This document shows positions 25,178 to 33,195 of a stretch of 46,953 nucleotides of DNA, piece by piece. Each line of letters begins with the position of its first letter. Positions within the stretch are counted from its first letter, which is position 1. This DNA is from Meiothermus sp. Lineage in GTDB: Bacteria > Deinococcota > Deinococci > Deinococcales > Thermaceae. The stretch covers positions 508 through 47,460 of the forward strand of contig NZ_JANWVH010000012.1 of NCBI RefSeq assembly GCF_025056915.1. Direction: 5' to 3'. A program made the position numbers and the translations under genes. The notes under the pieces are model-generated. The model did no database searches. It saw only the letters and a list, made by a program, of their open reading frames with translations, and had not been told where the DNA came from.

Positions 25178-26011
25178 GTGCGTGTAGGTGTTATAGATGG
25201 CTGGCTTTCCGAACGCTACCTGCCCTTCTGGGAGCCTTACCTGCGGGCGCTGGAGGTAGAGGTTGTTCATCCAGCCGAGACCTTGCTCGAACTGCCCTTT
25301 CCGGAGCCGATTGGCCGCTTGCTGAGCCAGGTTTACAGCCTTAAAAACCAGGGCGTAGACTACCTGCTGCTGCCCGATGTGCAACTGGGCCAGGAGGCCC
25401 AAAAGGGCAATCCCTCGCCCTGGCTGGTGAGTCTGGATGCAACCCTCGAAGAGCTGGTGCCGGGGCGGCCCCCGGCGCTGGTGGTTCCTGCCGAGTGCTC
25501 GCCGGAGGTGGCCGGTCTGGCGGCCCAGATTGGCCAGAACCTGACCCGCAACCCCATGCTGGCCCGGCGGGCCCTGGAGCGCACCAAGCGCCTGCTCAGC
25601 CCCTCGTTTACCGCTCCAAAACAGGCCGGAACCCGCCTGGTTGGGCTGGTGGCCCAGCCCATGCTGCTTTCCGATGCAGCCTGGCTTCAAAAGCTTCGGG
25701 CCGGGCTGGCCGAGCACGGGTTGAGCCTCTTCCTGGCCGACAAAGCCCCGGCTGAGCTGCGGCAGGAAGGGGCCTACCTGGAGCTTGGCCTGGAGCTTCC
25801 CACCGACCTCGAGGTCGCCGGTATGCACCGCTACCTCTCGAGGCTGGGGAAGGTCAGGGGGCTGTTGTACGTGCATCATGCCGACTACCTGCCCCTGCCC
25901 GCCCCGCTCCGCCGGCTGCTCCGGAAAGCCCCGCCCCCCAAACCCTGGCGCAGCACAGGTCTGGAGGCTTCTTGGGGGCAGGTCGCCGCTCTGCTTGCGC
26001 AAGACCTCTGA
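25178..26011 (+). CDS. Unrecognised protein resembling part of DUF2229 / 2-hydroxyacyl-CoA dehydratase-like proteins
   Basis: 277 residues. The N-terminal part (VGVIDGWLSERYLPFWEPYLRAL, EVEVVHPAETLLE, QVYSLKNQGVDYLLLPDV; in pieces over residues 3-68) has the pattern of DUF2229 proteins, where a protein with an FWx(x)YL helix and a KGVDYLFLP strand precedes iron-sulfur cysteines. Here those cysteines are absent (only one Cys, in PAECSPE), so no iron-sulfur centre is expected. The second half (GLVAQPMLLSDAAWLQKL to VRGLLYVHHADYLPLP) repeats a similar Rossmann-like layout. GTG 25178 has TAGGAT 6 bases upstream and no ribosome site. The function is unknown. Confidence 0.65.
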   Translation: MRVGVIDGWLSERYLPFWEPYLRALEVEVVHPAETLLELPFPEPIGRLLSQVYSLKNQGVDYLLLPDVQLGQEAQKGNPSPWLVSLDATLEELVPGRPPALVVPAECSPEVAGLAAQIGQNLTRNPMLARRALERTKRLLSPSFTAPKQAGTRLVGLVAQPMLLSDAAWLQKLRAGLAEHGLSLFLADKAPAELRQEGAYLELGLELPTDLEVAGMHRYLSRLGKVRGLLYVHHADYLPLPAPLRRLLRKAPPPKPWRSTGLEASWGQVAALLAQDL

Positions 26012-26070
26012 CCTCGAGCCCCCTCCAAACTTGTAAAAGCTCACGCTTCCAAACCCTCGGGAGGAATAGA

Positions 26071-27867
26071 GTGGTGCAGATGGACTCCAGTCAAACAGTT
26101 GAGCCCCCCCTCAGAACTGACCAGTCAGTTTTTGGCCCCCTCAAAGCCCTGATGCCCTACCTGCGGCGCTACGGCCCGCAGTACCTCTGGGGCATGCTGG
26201 CCGGTATTGCCTCGGTGGGGGTGGCGGCCCTGTCGCCTTACTTCCTGCGCCATGCCATAGACGCCATCCGGGCTGGCGAGGCCTACCTGGTCTGGGTCTG
26301 GGCCATTGTGGGCGCGGCGGTGGCCTCGGCCATTTTTTCCTGGGCCAACCGGCAGCTCCTGGTGGTGGCCAGTCGCTACATCGAGCACGACCTGCGCATG
26401 GATTTGTTCTGGAAAGCCCTGTCGCTGGACCACTATTTTTACAGCAAGAATCGCATCGGCGACCTGATGAACAAGTTCACCACCGACCTGGGGGCGGTGC
26501 GCGAGATGCTGGGGGGCGGGATCAACATGGGCAGCCGCCTGCTGATGTTTGTGGTGTTTGCGGTGGTGTCCATGTATCTGGTCAGCGTGCCGCTGGCCCT
26601 GGCTTTGTCGGTGGTCTTCCCGGTCATTTTTGTCATCATGTACTACGTTCTGCGCCTGATTGACCTGCGCTACCGCGAAAGCCAGGAATCCTTCGACCGG
26701 ATTTCCACCCGCGCCCAGGAAAACTTTTCCGGCATTCGGGTCGTCAAGGGTTTTGCCCTGGAGGAGCGCGAGCTGAAAGCTTTTCAGGCCCTCAATAAAG
26801 ACTACATCGCCAAGAGCCTGGCCCTGACCCGGGTAGACGGCCCGGTGCGGGCCCTGATGGGGCTTTTGATGGGCTTCGCGGCCCTGATTGTGCTGTGGAT
26901 GGGTGGTGGAATGGTCATCCGGGGTGAGATGACCGCCGGGCAGTTTGTGCAGTTCAACGCCTACCTGATGATGCTGGGCTGGCCCATCGTGGGTTTGGGC
27001 TGGACCCTGACCATCTTTCAGCGGGGTTCTACCAGCTACAAGCGCCTCGAGGAGTTCTGGCACGAGCCTGCCCGGATTACCGACCCGCCCCTCCAAGGGG
27101 AGAAACGGGTCGCCGATGGTTTCGTCCTGGGGGGGGAGGTCAAGTTTGAGGCGGTGGGCCTCGAGCTTGGGGGGCGCAAGGTGCTGGATGGCATCACCCT
27201 GACCATCCCCGAGGGCACCACCCTGGGCATCACCGGGCGCACCGGCAGTGGCAAAAGCCTTCTGGTAAGCCTGATTCCCCGCCTGCTGGACCCCACCGAA
27301 GGCGGGGTGCGCGTTGGGGGCTACGACGTGAAGGACCTGCCCCTGGCCACCCTGCGGCAGGCTGTCGGTATGGTGCCGCAGGAGCCATTTCTCTTCTCCG
27401 ATACGCTGGCCGAGAACATCTGCTTTGGGCTGCCGGAGGTGAACCTCGAGCGGGCCGAGTGGGCCGCCCGCCTGGCCGGGGTGCACGACGACATCATGAG
27501 CTTTCCCAAAGGCTACCAGACCTCGCTGGGCGAACGCGGCGTCACCCTTTCGGGGGGGCAGCGCCAGCGGGTCGCCCTGGCCCGGGCCCTGGCGCTCAGG
27601 CCGCCCATCCTCATTCTCGACGACGCCATGAGCGCTGTGGACACCGAAACCGAGTCACGGATTCTTTCCGGCCTGAAAAGCGTGCTGGGCCAGCAGACCA
27701 CCCTCCTGATCGGCCACCGCACCTCGACCCTGCAGTACGCCGACTGGATTGTGGTGCTGGAGCATGGCAGGATTGCCGAAGAGGGCACCCACGAGATGCT
27801 GCTGGCCACGGGAGGTATTTATGCCGAGCTGGATCGCATTCAACGCTTGCAAGCCGAGGTGGATTAG
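26071..27867 (+). CDS. Heterodimeric ABC exporter, half with the degenerate site (TmrB/TM287-like)
   Basis: 598 residues: six-helix membrane domain (about 25-325) and ATPase domain (about 350-590). Walker A GRTGSGKS (Lys395), Q-loop VPQEPFLFSD, canonical signature LSGGQRQRVALARAL, Walker B LILDDAMSAVD and switch IGHRTSTL. The catalytic glutamate after Walker B is Asp518, as in the degenerate subunit of heterodimeric exporters such as TM287/288 and TmrAB, so the ATP bound here should hardly be hydrolysed. It pairs with the next gene. The GTG start follows GGGAGGAA; a longer frame upstream would overlap the previous gene. Likely substrates are drugs, peptides or lipids, unspecified. Confidence 0.9.
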   Translation: MVQMDSSQTVEPPLRTDQSVFGPLKALMPYLRRYGPQYLWGMLAGIASVGVAALSPYFLRHAIDAIRAGEAYLVWVWAIVGAAVASAIFSWANRQLLVVASRYIEHDLRMDLFWKALSLDHYFYSKNRIGDLMNKFTTDLGAVREMLGGGINMGSRLLMFVVFAVVSMYLVSVPLALALSVVFPVIFVIMYYVLRLIDLRYRESQESFDRISTRAQENFSGIRVVKGFALEERELKAFQALNKDYIAKSLALTRVDGPVRALMGLLMGFAALIVLWMGGGMVIRGEMTAGQFVQFNAYLMMLGWPIVGLGWTLTIFQRGSTSYKRLEEFWHEPARITDPPLQGEKRVADGFVLGGEVKFEAVGLELGGRKVLDGITLTIPEGTTLGITGRTGSGKSLLVSLIPRLLDPTEGGVRVGGYDVKDLPLATLRQAVGMVPQEPFLFSDTLAENICFGLPEVNLERAEWAARLAGVHDDIMSFPKGYQTSLGERGVTLSGGQRQRVALARALALRPPILILDDAMSAVDTETESRILSGLKSVLGQQTTLLIGHRTSTLQYADWIVVLEHGRIAEEGTHEMLLATGGIYAELDRIQRLQAEVD

Positions 27868-27919
27868 CGCTCCACAAAGCCATCAGCCGTAAGCAACCAT
27901 CCATCCGCAGCGGAGCCTT

Positions 27920-29809
27920 ATGCACGAAGAAGAAGCCTTCAAGAAGAGTTTTGATGCCCGGCTGGCCCGGCGCATTCTGGTCTATGTGCGGCCCTACTGG
28001 AAGCAGGTGGGGCTGGCCTTGCTGGCCCTGGTGGTCAGTACCCTCACCGCCGCCTCGACCCCGCTTTTCCTCAAGTACGCCATTGACAACGCCATCGTGC
28101 CGCGCGAGGCGCTCCCCCTGGCCCAGCGCTACGAGACCCTGCTCCTCATCTGCGCGCTGTTTCTGGCGGTGCGCGCGGTGGACTTCATTGCCAACTACGC
28201 CCAGACCTACTTGATTAGCTGGGTGGGGCAGCACATCCTCTACGACCTGCGCTCGGAAATCTTCGCCAAGCTCCAGCGCCTGCACCTCGGCTACTACGAC
28301 CGCAACCCGGTGGGGCGCCTGATGACCCGCATCACTTCCGACGTGGATGCCATCAACCAGTTCATCACCGGCGGGCTGGTGGGCCTCATCGCCGACTTTG
28401 CCCTGATTTTGGGCCTGATGACCTTCATGCTGGTGCTGGACTGGCGGCTGGCCCTGGTGGCTTTTGCCATCATGCCGGTTTTTCTGGCCGTGACCACCTG
28501 GATTCGCAACGGAATGCGCGAGGCCTACCGGGCCATGCGCCTGCGGCTGGCCAAGGTGAATGCCTCGCTTCAGGAAAACCTGGCCGGGGTTCAGACCACC
28601 CAGCTTTTCGTGCGAGAACCCAAAAACCAGGCCCAGTTCAACCTGCTCTCGAGCGACCTGCGCCGGGCCTGGGTGGACATCATCAAGTGGTTTGCCCTGT
28701 TTTTCCCCTTAGTGGGCTTTATGGGCGAAATCACGGTGGCCCTGGTGCTGTGGTACGGGGGTGGGCAGGTGATTCAACAAGCCCTGACCCTGGGCCTGCT
28801 GGTGGCCTTCACCGATTACGTGCGCCAGCTTTTTCAGCCCCTGCAAGACCTCTCCGACAAGTTCAACATCTTCCAGGCGGCCATGGCCTCGGCGGAGCGC
28901 ATTTTTGGCCTCCTGGACACCGAAGAGGAAGTGGCCGACCAGCCCGGCGCCCTGCCGGTCAAGCGCTTCCAGGGCCAGATTGACTTTGAAAACGTCTGGT
29001 TCGCCTACGGCAAGCGTGGGGAGGCCAAACCCGATGGAACGGCAGGCGTGAAAGCAGAGGGGAAGGGGCCCGGCGTGGCGGGTTCTGGCCCCTCGGAGCC
29101 TGAAGGCGACTGGGACTGGGTGCTGCGGGGGGTAAGCTTCAGGGTACGGCCTGGCGAGAAGATTGCCCTGGTGGGGGCCACCGGCGCGGGCAAGACCAGC
29201 GTGATTAGCCTGATTGCCCGTTTCTACGACGTGCAGCAGGGGGCCGTCCGGATAGATGGGGTGGATGTGCGCGACTACGCCCAGCGCGATTTGCGCCGGG
29301 CCATTGGCATCGTGCTGCAAGACCCGTTCCTGTTTAGCGGCACCATTGAGTCGAATCTGCGGCTGGGAGACGATGGCATCCCCTCCGAACGCATCCGCGA
29401 GGTCTGCGCCTTCGTGGGCGCCGATGCGTTTATCGAGCGGCTGCCCCAGGGCTACCAGACCGTGTTGCACGAGCGGGGGGGCGGCCTTTCTACCGGGCAG
29501 AAGCAACTGCTGGCCCTGGCCCGGGCCATCCTGCACAACCCCGACATTTTGCTGATTCTGGACGAGGCCACCGCCAATGTGGACTCCGAGACCGAGCAGA
29601 AGATTCAGGCGGCCCTGGAGCGGGTGATGGAGGGGCGCACCTCCATCGTGATTGCCCACCGCCTCTCCACCATTCGCCACGTGGACCGAATTCTGGTCTT
29701 CCGCAAGGGCAAGCTGCTGGAGCAGGGCAGCCACGAGGAGCTTTTGCAAAAGGGCGGCTACTACGCCAAGCTGTACGAGCTTCAATACGTGCACGGAAGC
29801 GGCGACTGA
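27920..29809 (+). CDS. Heterodimeric ABC exporter, half with the catalytic Walker B (TmrA/TM288-like)
   Basis: 629 residues: six-helix membrane domain (about 15-325), then the ATPase domain with Walker A GATGAGKT, Q-loop LQDPFLFSGT, Walker B LILDEATANVD (Glu549) and switch IAHRLSTI. Its signature is the non-standard LSTGQKQ, complementary to the degenerate Walker B of the partner: together they give one consensus and one degenerate ATP site. Between the A-loop tyrosine (VWFAYG, Tyr363) and the following strand (WVLRGVSF) about 35 Gly/Pro/Lys-rich residues are inserted, which is unusual and probably a surface loop. It starts 53 bp after the first half; the two are surely one operon. Confidence 0.92.
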   Translation: MHEEEAFKKSFDARLARRILVYVRPYWKQVGLALLALVVSTLTAASTPLFLKYAIDNAIVPREALPLAQRYETLLLICALFLAVRAVDFIANYAQTYLISWVGQHILYDLRSEIFAKLQRLHLGYYDRNPVGRLMTRITSDVDAINQFITGGLVGLIADFALILGLMTFMLVLDWRLALVAFAIMPVFLAVTTWIRNGMREAYRAMRLRLAKVNASLQENLAGVQTTQLFVREPKNQAQFNLLSSDLRRAWVDIIKWFALFFPLVGFMGEITVALVLWYGGGQVIQQALTLGLLVAFTDYVRQLFQPLQDLSDKFNIFQAAMASAERIFGLLDTEEEVADQPGALPVKRFQGQIDFENVWFAYGKRGEAKPDGTAGVKAEGKGPGVAGSGPSEPEGDWDWVLRGVSFRVRPGEKIALVGATGAGKTSVISLIARFYDVQQGAVRIDGVDVRDYAQRDLRRAIGIVLQDPFLFSGTIESNLRLGDDGIPSERIREVCAFVGADAFIERLPQGYQTVLHERGGGLSTGQKQLLALARAILHNPDILLILDEATANVDSETEQKIQAALERVMEGRTSIVIAHRLSTIRHVDRILVFRKGKLLEQGSHEELLQKGGYYAKLYELQYVHGSGD

Positions 29810-29932
29810 GGGCTACAAATCCCCGCTGACAAGCGCACAACGCTTTAGCGCGCGAGGCGAGTTGGTTCACTTGTACAAATGGTGGAGCGCCAGAGCGGCT
29901 CTCCGGCGGCATCAGAGGTGCCACGACCAGGG

Positions 29933-29938
29933 TATCCT
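29933..29938 (+). promoter_or_regulatory. -10 element, leaderless start
   Basis: TATCCT is followed by 6 bases and then the ATG at 29945, with no ribosome site. This places the transcription start at or next to the start codon. Confidence 0.45.
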
Positions 29939-29944
29939 GTTTTC

Positions 29945-30400
29945 ATGCGCTTCGGCGCGCGGGGCGAGTGGTATGTGGTGGGGCAGTTTGGCCTGCTGGG
30001 CCTGCTGGGGCTGGCCCTGTGGCTTACGCCTGCCTCGAGCCCGCCCTGGCTGGGGGGGCTGGGGCGGGGGCTGGCCTGGGTGGGCCTGGGCCTTTTGCTG
30101 CTGGCGGCCTGGCAGCTCGGGCGCAACCTGACCGCAATGCCCCAGCCCAGGCCGGGGGGGTATCTGGTACGGGAGGGGCTTTACCGACTGGTGCGCCATC
30201 CCATCTACTGCGGGCTGCTGCTGTGGGCCATCGGGAGCAGCTTAGCCCACCTCAACCCCTGGACGCTGTTCCTGAGCGGGTTGCTCTTTGCCTTGCTGGA
30301 CCGCAAGGCCGCGCTCGAGGAGCGTTTCTTGGCCAGCCGTTACCCCGAGTACAAAGACTACCAGCGCCGGGTCAAAAAGCTGATTCCCTGGGTTTATTAG
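29945..30400 (+). CDS. Isoprenylcysteine carboxyl methyltransferase (ICMT)-like membrane protein
   Basis: 151 residues with about four membrane segments. The C-terminal signature is clear: GLYRLVRHPIYCGLLLWAIG, then LDRKAALEERFLASRYPEYKDYQRRVKKLIP (in parts). RHP and EE-F---Y--Y are the S-adenosylmethionine-binding residues of the ICMT/PEMT-like bacterial family. Bacteria lack prenylated proteins of the eukaryotic type, so the substrate is open (small molecule, lipid or isoprenoid). The stop codon TAG overlaps the TAA of the convergent HAD gene in the bases TTAG. Confidence 0.85.
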   Translation: MRFGARGEWYVVGQFGLLGLLGLALWLTPASSPPWLGGLGRGLAWVGLGLLLLAAWQLGRNLTAMPQPRPGGYLVREGLYRLVRHPIYCGLLLWAIGSSLAHLNPWTLFLSGLLFALLDRKAALEERFLASRYPEYKDYQRRVKKLIPWVY

Positions 30401-31053
30401 GGCCCGGCTGGGTCGTGGCCCTCGAGCCAGGCCCACAGGTGCTCGTCGGTAAAGTCGGCGATGTGCAGGAAGGCCCCGGCCAGGGCTTCGGGCCGGTGCC
30501 CGGTGGTAAGGGCCACCGTGCGGAGGCCGGCCCCCACCGCGGCCCGCACCCCCGAGGGGGAGTCCTCGAAGGCCAGGGCCGCCTCCGGGCCGAGGCCCAG
30601 TTGGGCCAGCGCCGTGCGGTAGGGCAGCGGGTCGGGCTTCCCGGCGGGCAGTTCCTCGGAGAGCACCACCAGGTCGAACTCCAGCCCAAGCCGCTCGAGC
30701 ATGAAGCGGGCATTCGCCCTCGGCGCATTGCTGACCAGCGCCCTTCGCAAACCCCGGCTTTGAGCCCAGACCCACAGCTTTCGCAGCCCCGGCAACGGCT
30801 TTACCCCGGCGGCCAGCTCGCGGAAACGGGCCTCTTTTTGCGCTAAAAACAGCTCGCCCTCGGCCTCGGAGAGCCAGGGCAGCACCCGCCGCACAATCTC
30901 GGGGTTGAGGCCCCCGCTGATCTGGGTCTGGTAGAAATGGTGGTCGGCCCGGAGGCCATGCTGCGCCAGGCCCTCGAGCCAGGCCTGTTCGTGCAGGCGG
31001 TCGGTGTCGGCCAGGGTGCCGTCCAGGTCAAATAGAAGGGCTTTGAGCCTCAC
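30397..31053 (-). CDS. HAD-superfamily phosphatase (beta-phosphoglucomutase-like subfamily)
   Basis: 218 residues. HAD motifs: LLFDLDGTLADTD (nucleophile Asp9, acid/base Asp11), VSNAPRAN, KPDP and FEDSPSG, with a helical cap between (about 18-85). The group includes phosphoglycolate phosphatases, beta-phosphoglucomutase and sugar-phosphate phosphatases; the substrate cannot be told. GTG 31053 is chosen because GGAG lies 5-6 nt upstream and the catalytic strand starts two residues later; a longer frame to 31143 would lie well inside the MFS gene. It overlaps the MFS gene by 26 nt, so the two form an operon. Confidence 0.9.
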   Translation of the reverse strand: MRLKALLFDLDGTLADTDRLHEQAWLEGLAQHGLRADHHFYQTQISGGLNPEIVRRVLPWLSEAEGELFLAQKEARFRELAAGVKPLPGLRKLWVWAQSRGLRRALVSNAPRANARFMLERLGLEFDLVVLSEELPAGKPDPLPYRTALAQLGLGPEAALAFEDSPSGVRAAVGAGLRTVALTTGHRPEALAGAFLHIADFTDEHLWAWLEGHDPAGP

Positions 31054-32128
31054 TTTTTCTCCAAAGCAGGTAGGTCGTGCCGGCCATCCAGCCCGCCACC
31101 AGAAGCATACCCAGGGCCAGGGCCTCCCGGGGCACCAGGGCAAAGGCCGCCGGAATCAGGTTGCCCCCTACCGCCGCCGCGTAGAACAAAAAGGCCAGTC
31201 CGGCGTAGCCGATGTGCCGTTCGGTGAAAGCGTAGAGGGTGGGAAAGGTGGGGGCCACCAGGAAGCCCACCAGCGGAAAGAGCCAGGCCAGCGGCGGCGC
31301 CAGGTAGCACAGCGCGACCAGCGACGCTCCCAGGTGCAGCCCGGCCAGCCGGGCCAGCGGATGGGCTGCAATGAAGTCGGCCAAGAGCCAGCGCCCCAGC
31401 GTGAGCCCCACCCAGTACAAGGAGAGCAGCAGCCCCACCAGACGGGCATCGTAGCCCAGGTGGCGCAAGTACAGGCCGGAGAAGCTCGAGACCACCAGCT
31501 CCACCGCCACATACGCCACCACCGCCAGAAGCACAAAGGGAAGCAGTCGGGAAGGCCCCTTTGTCCGGCGGGCCCGCGAGCGGGCGGGAGGGGCCGGCGC
31601 TTCCCACAGAAGCACCGCCGCCCCCAGGGCCACCACCGCCAGCACCGCGTAGCCCGCACGCCAGGGCAACCAGACCATGAGCAAAGGGGCCAGCACCGCC
31701 CCCACCCCAAACGCCGCATTGATGCGGTTGAGCAGGGCCATCTGGCCCTGGGGATACAGTTCCAGCGGCAGGGCGTTGCAGTGGAAGTTGACCACCGCAA
31801 CCCCCAGCCCCAGCCACAAAGCGGCCACAAACACCCCGCCCACCTGAGGGGTGGTGGCAATCAGCAGCAGCCCCAGCCCCTCTGCGGCCAGGGCCAACGA
31901 GAGCCAGGGGTGGCGAAAGCGCATCCGGCTGCTCAGGAAGATGCCCAGCAAGGCTCCCACAAAAAACAGGTTGAAATACCAGGCCAGCTCGCGGCTCACC
32001 CCAAACTCGGCCTGCCACTGGGGGATGACCGCCCCCACGCCCGCGCCAATGGCTCCGGTCATAAACAGGCCCAGCGCACTCCCCAGGGTCAGGCGAGAAC
32101 GTTCCGATGGATGTAGAGGTTGACTCAT
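31028..32128 (-). CDS. MFS transporter
   Basis: About 366 residues with some 11-12 hydrophobic segments, divided by a basic middle loop (PARSRARRTKGPSR, about residues 190-203), the usual layout of major facilitator transporters. Small residues and GAGVGAVIPQWQAEFG in helix 1 and VVNFHCNALPLELYPQG in the fourth-fifth helix region resemble the fucose permease/FHS-like group, so a sugar is a possible substrate, but this is weak. ATG 32128 puts about ten residues before the first helix; ATG 32161 with GAAGGTG upstream is an alternative that adds 11 residues. It is upstream of the HAD phosphatase in the same operon. Confidence 0.85.
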   Translation of the reverse strand: MSQPLHPSERSRLTLGSALGLFMTGAIGAGVGAVIPQWQAEFGVSRELAWYFNLFFVGALLGIFLSSRMRFRHPWLSLALAAEGLGLLLIATTPQVGGVFVAALWLGLGVAVVNFHCNALPLELYPQGQMALLNRINAAFGVGAVLAPLLMVWLPWRAGYAVLAVVALGAAVLLWEAPAPPARSRARRTKGPSRLLPFVLLAVVAYVAVELVVSSFSGLYLRHLGYDARLVGLLLSLYWVGLTLGRWLLADFIAAHPLARLAGLHLGASLVALCYLAPPLAWLFPLVGFLVAPTFPTLYAFTERHIGYAGLAFLFYAAAVGGNLIPAAFALVPREALALGMLLVAGWMAGTTYLLWRKSEAQSPSI

Positions 32129-32184
32129 AAAAAGGGTGAAACCCCCCAGGCTGCTGGCCATGCACCTTCGCGATTAGCGCCCTC

Positions 32185-32217
32185 AAAGACAAAACCCCCG
32201 GCCCAGACCGGGGGCTT
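32185..32217 (-). terminator. Terminator after the tRNA genes
   Basis: Minus strand: CCCCCGG, 6-nt loop, CCGGGGG, then TTTTGTCTTT. It lies 3 bp past the CCA end of tRNA-Glu. Confidence 0.8.
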
Positions 32218-32219
32218 GC

Positions 32220-32294
32220 TGGTGACCCCAAGGGGATTCGAACCCCTGCCGCCGCCTTGAAAGGGCGGTGACCTAACCGCTAGTCGATGGGGCC
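32220..32294 (-). tRNA. tRNA-Glu (anticodon TTC)
   Basis: 75 nt including an encoded CCA. The acceptor stem GGCCCCA pairs with TGGGGTC; the anticodon loop CTTTCAA gives TTC; the T-arm has GGTTCGAATCC. Discriminator base A. Confidence 0.95.
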
Positions 32295-32344
32295 GGATTG
32301 GGTTTACCTCGAGGTGCTGCCAAAGCAGACCTTCGAGATAAATC

Positions 32345-32418
32345 TGGCTGGGGCACGTGGATTCGAACCACGATTGACGGAGCCAGAATCCGTAGTCCTG
32401 CCGTTAGACGATGCCCCA
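32345..32418 (-). tRNA. tRNA-Gln (anticodon CTG)
   Basis: 74 nt including an encoded CCA. It starts with T as tRNA-Gln genes do; the stem TGGGGCA pairs with TGCCCCA; the anticodon loop TTCTGGC gives CTG; the T-arm has GGTTCGAATCC. It is 50 bp upstream of tRNA-Glu on the same strand and probably in the same transcript. Confidence 0.95.
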
Positions 32419-32546
32419 AAGGACGAAGCCTGATCAAGCAGGCAACGGGTATGGTACTAGATGACCCTGGTTTTGACAAGGGCTTCACTATAATCTTCCT
32501 CAGGCCAAATGGGGTTCGGCCCCCCAAAACCCCCTGGAGGGCATAG

Positions 32547-33182
32547 TTGAACGACATAGAGCGGAAAATAATCGAGGCCCTGTCGCAGGTGGTCTCGCCT
32601 ATGGCTGCCCACAACCTGCTCAAGCGGGCCCTGCGGGGCCAGTCGCCCGACTTGCTGGGGCCCCGCAGCTGGGTAGAGCTGATTGAGGGGTCTTTGCAAC
32701 GGGAGCTGATGGGCGTTCTTCCGGTGAGCGGCCTGACGCCCGGCCTGCAAAAGCTGGTTCGACAGCTCAGGGCCCAGACCCCTCCCACCGAGGGGGTGCG
32801 CGACCCCACCCGGCCCACCCTCGAGACCACCGACCTGACCGAGTACGTGGCTCTGGAACGCAAGCAAGACCGCGAGGCCCTGGTGCTGGAGCTGGCCCGG
32901 GGGGAGGGGGTGCTGGCGGTGGTGCTGGATTCTGCCCATGGTCGAGAAGCGCGGCTGGGCGCGTATGCTGACGGCCTGGTGGATCTGCTGAACACCGTGC
33001 ATCGGTTACTTGACCGCAAGGGGAGCTACCGGGTGTTTTACACTGTGTTCAGCGAAGCTCAGCTGGTGCTGCGCCCACTGGACCGAGGCTACCTGGCTGT
33101 GCTCACCCGCAACGAGACCAATCTGGGGCAACTGCTGTACCGAATGAGCAAGATTGAGGCCATCCAGGTGGTGGAGCGTTAG
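32547..33182 (+). CDS. Unrecognised protein, possible roadblock/LC7-like C-terminal domain
   Basis: 211 residues, no signal peptide or membrane segment. Residues about 1-75 are helical (ERKIIEALSQVV, AAHNLLKRAL, LIEGSLQREL); after a variable linker, about 100-211 alternate strands and helices (VLAVVLDSAHGREARLGAYADGL, then YRVFYTVFSEAQLVLRPLDRGYLAVLTRN, in parts). That arrangement resembles the roadblock/LC7 fold of MglB-type regulators, which is my inference only. The TTG start at 32547 has GGAGG 6-7 nt upstream. It lies 13 bp before a large membrane protein gene and is surely co-transcribed, so the two probably work together. Confidence 0.7.
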   Translation: MNDIERKIIEALSQVVSPMAAHNLLKRALRGQSPDLLGPRSWVELIEGSLQRELMGVLPVSGLTPGLQKLVRQLRAQTPPTEGVRDPTRPTLETTDLTEYVALERKQDREALVLELARGEGVLAVVLDSAHGREARLGAYADGLVDLLNTVHRLLDRKGSYRVFYTVFSEAQLVLRPLDRGYLAVLTRNETNLGQLLYRMSKIEAIQVVER

Positions 33183-33195
33183 GAGGTTATAGACG

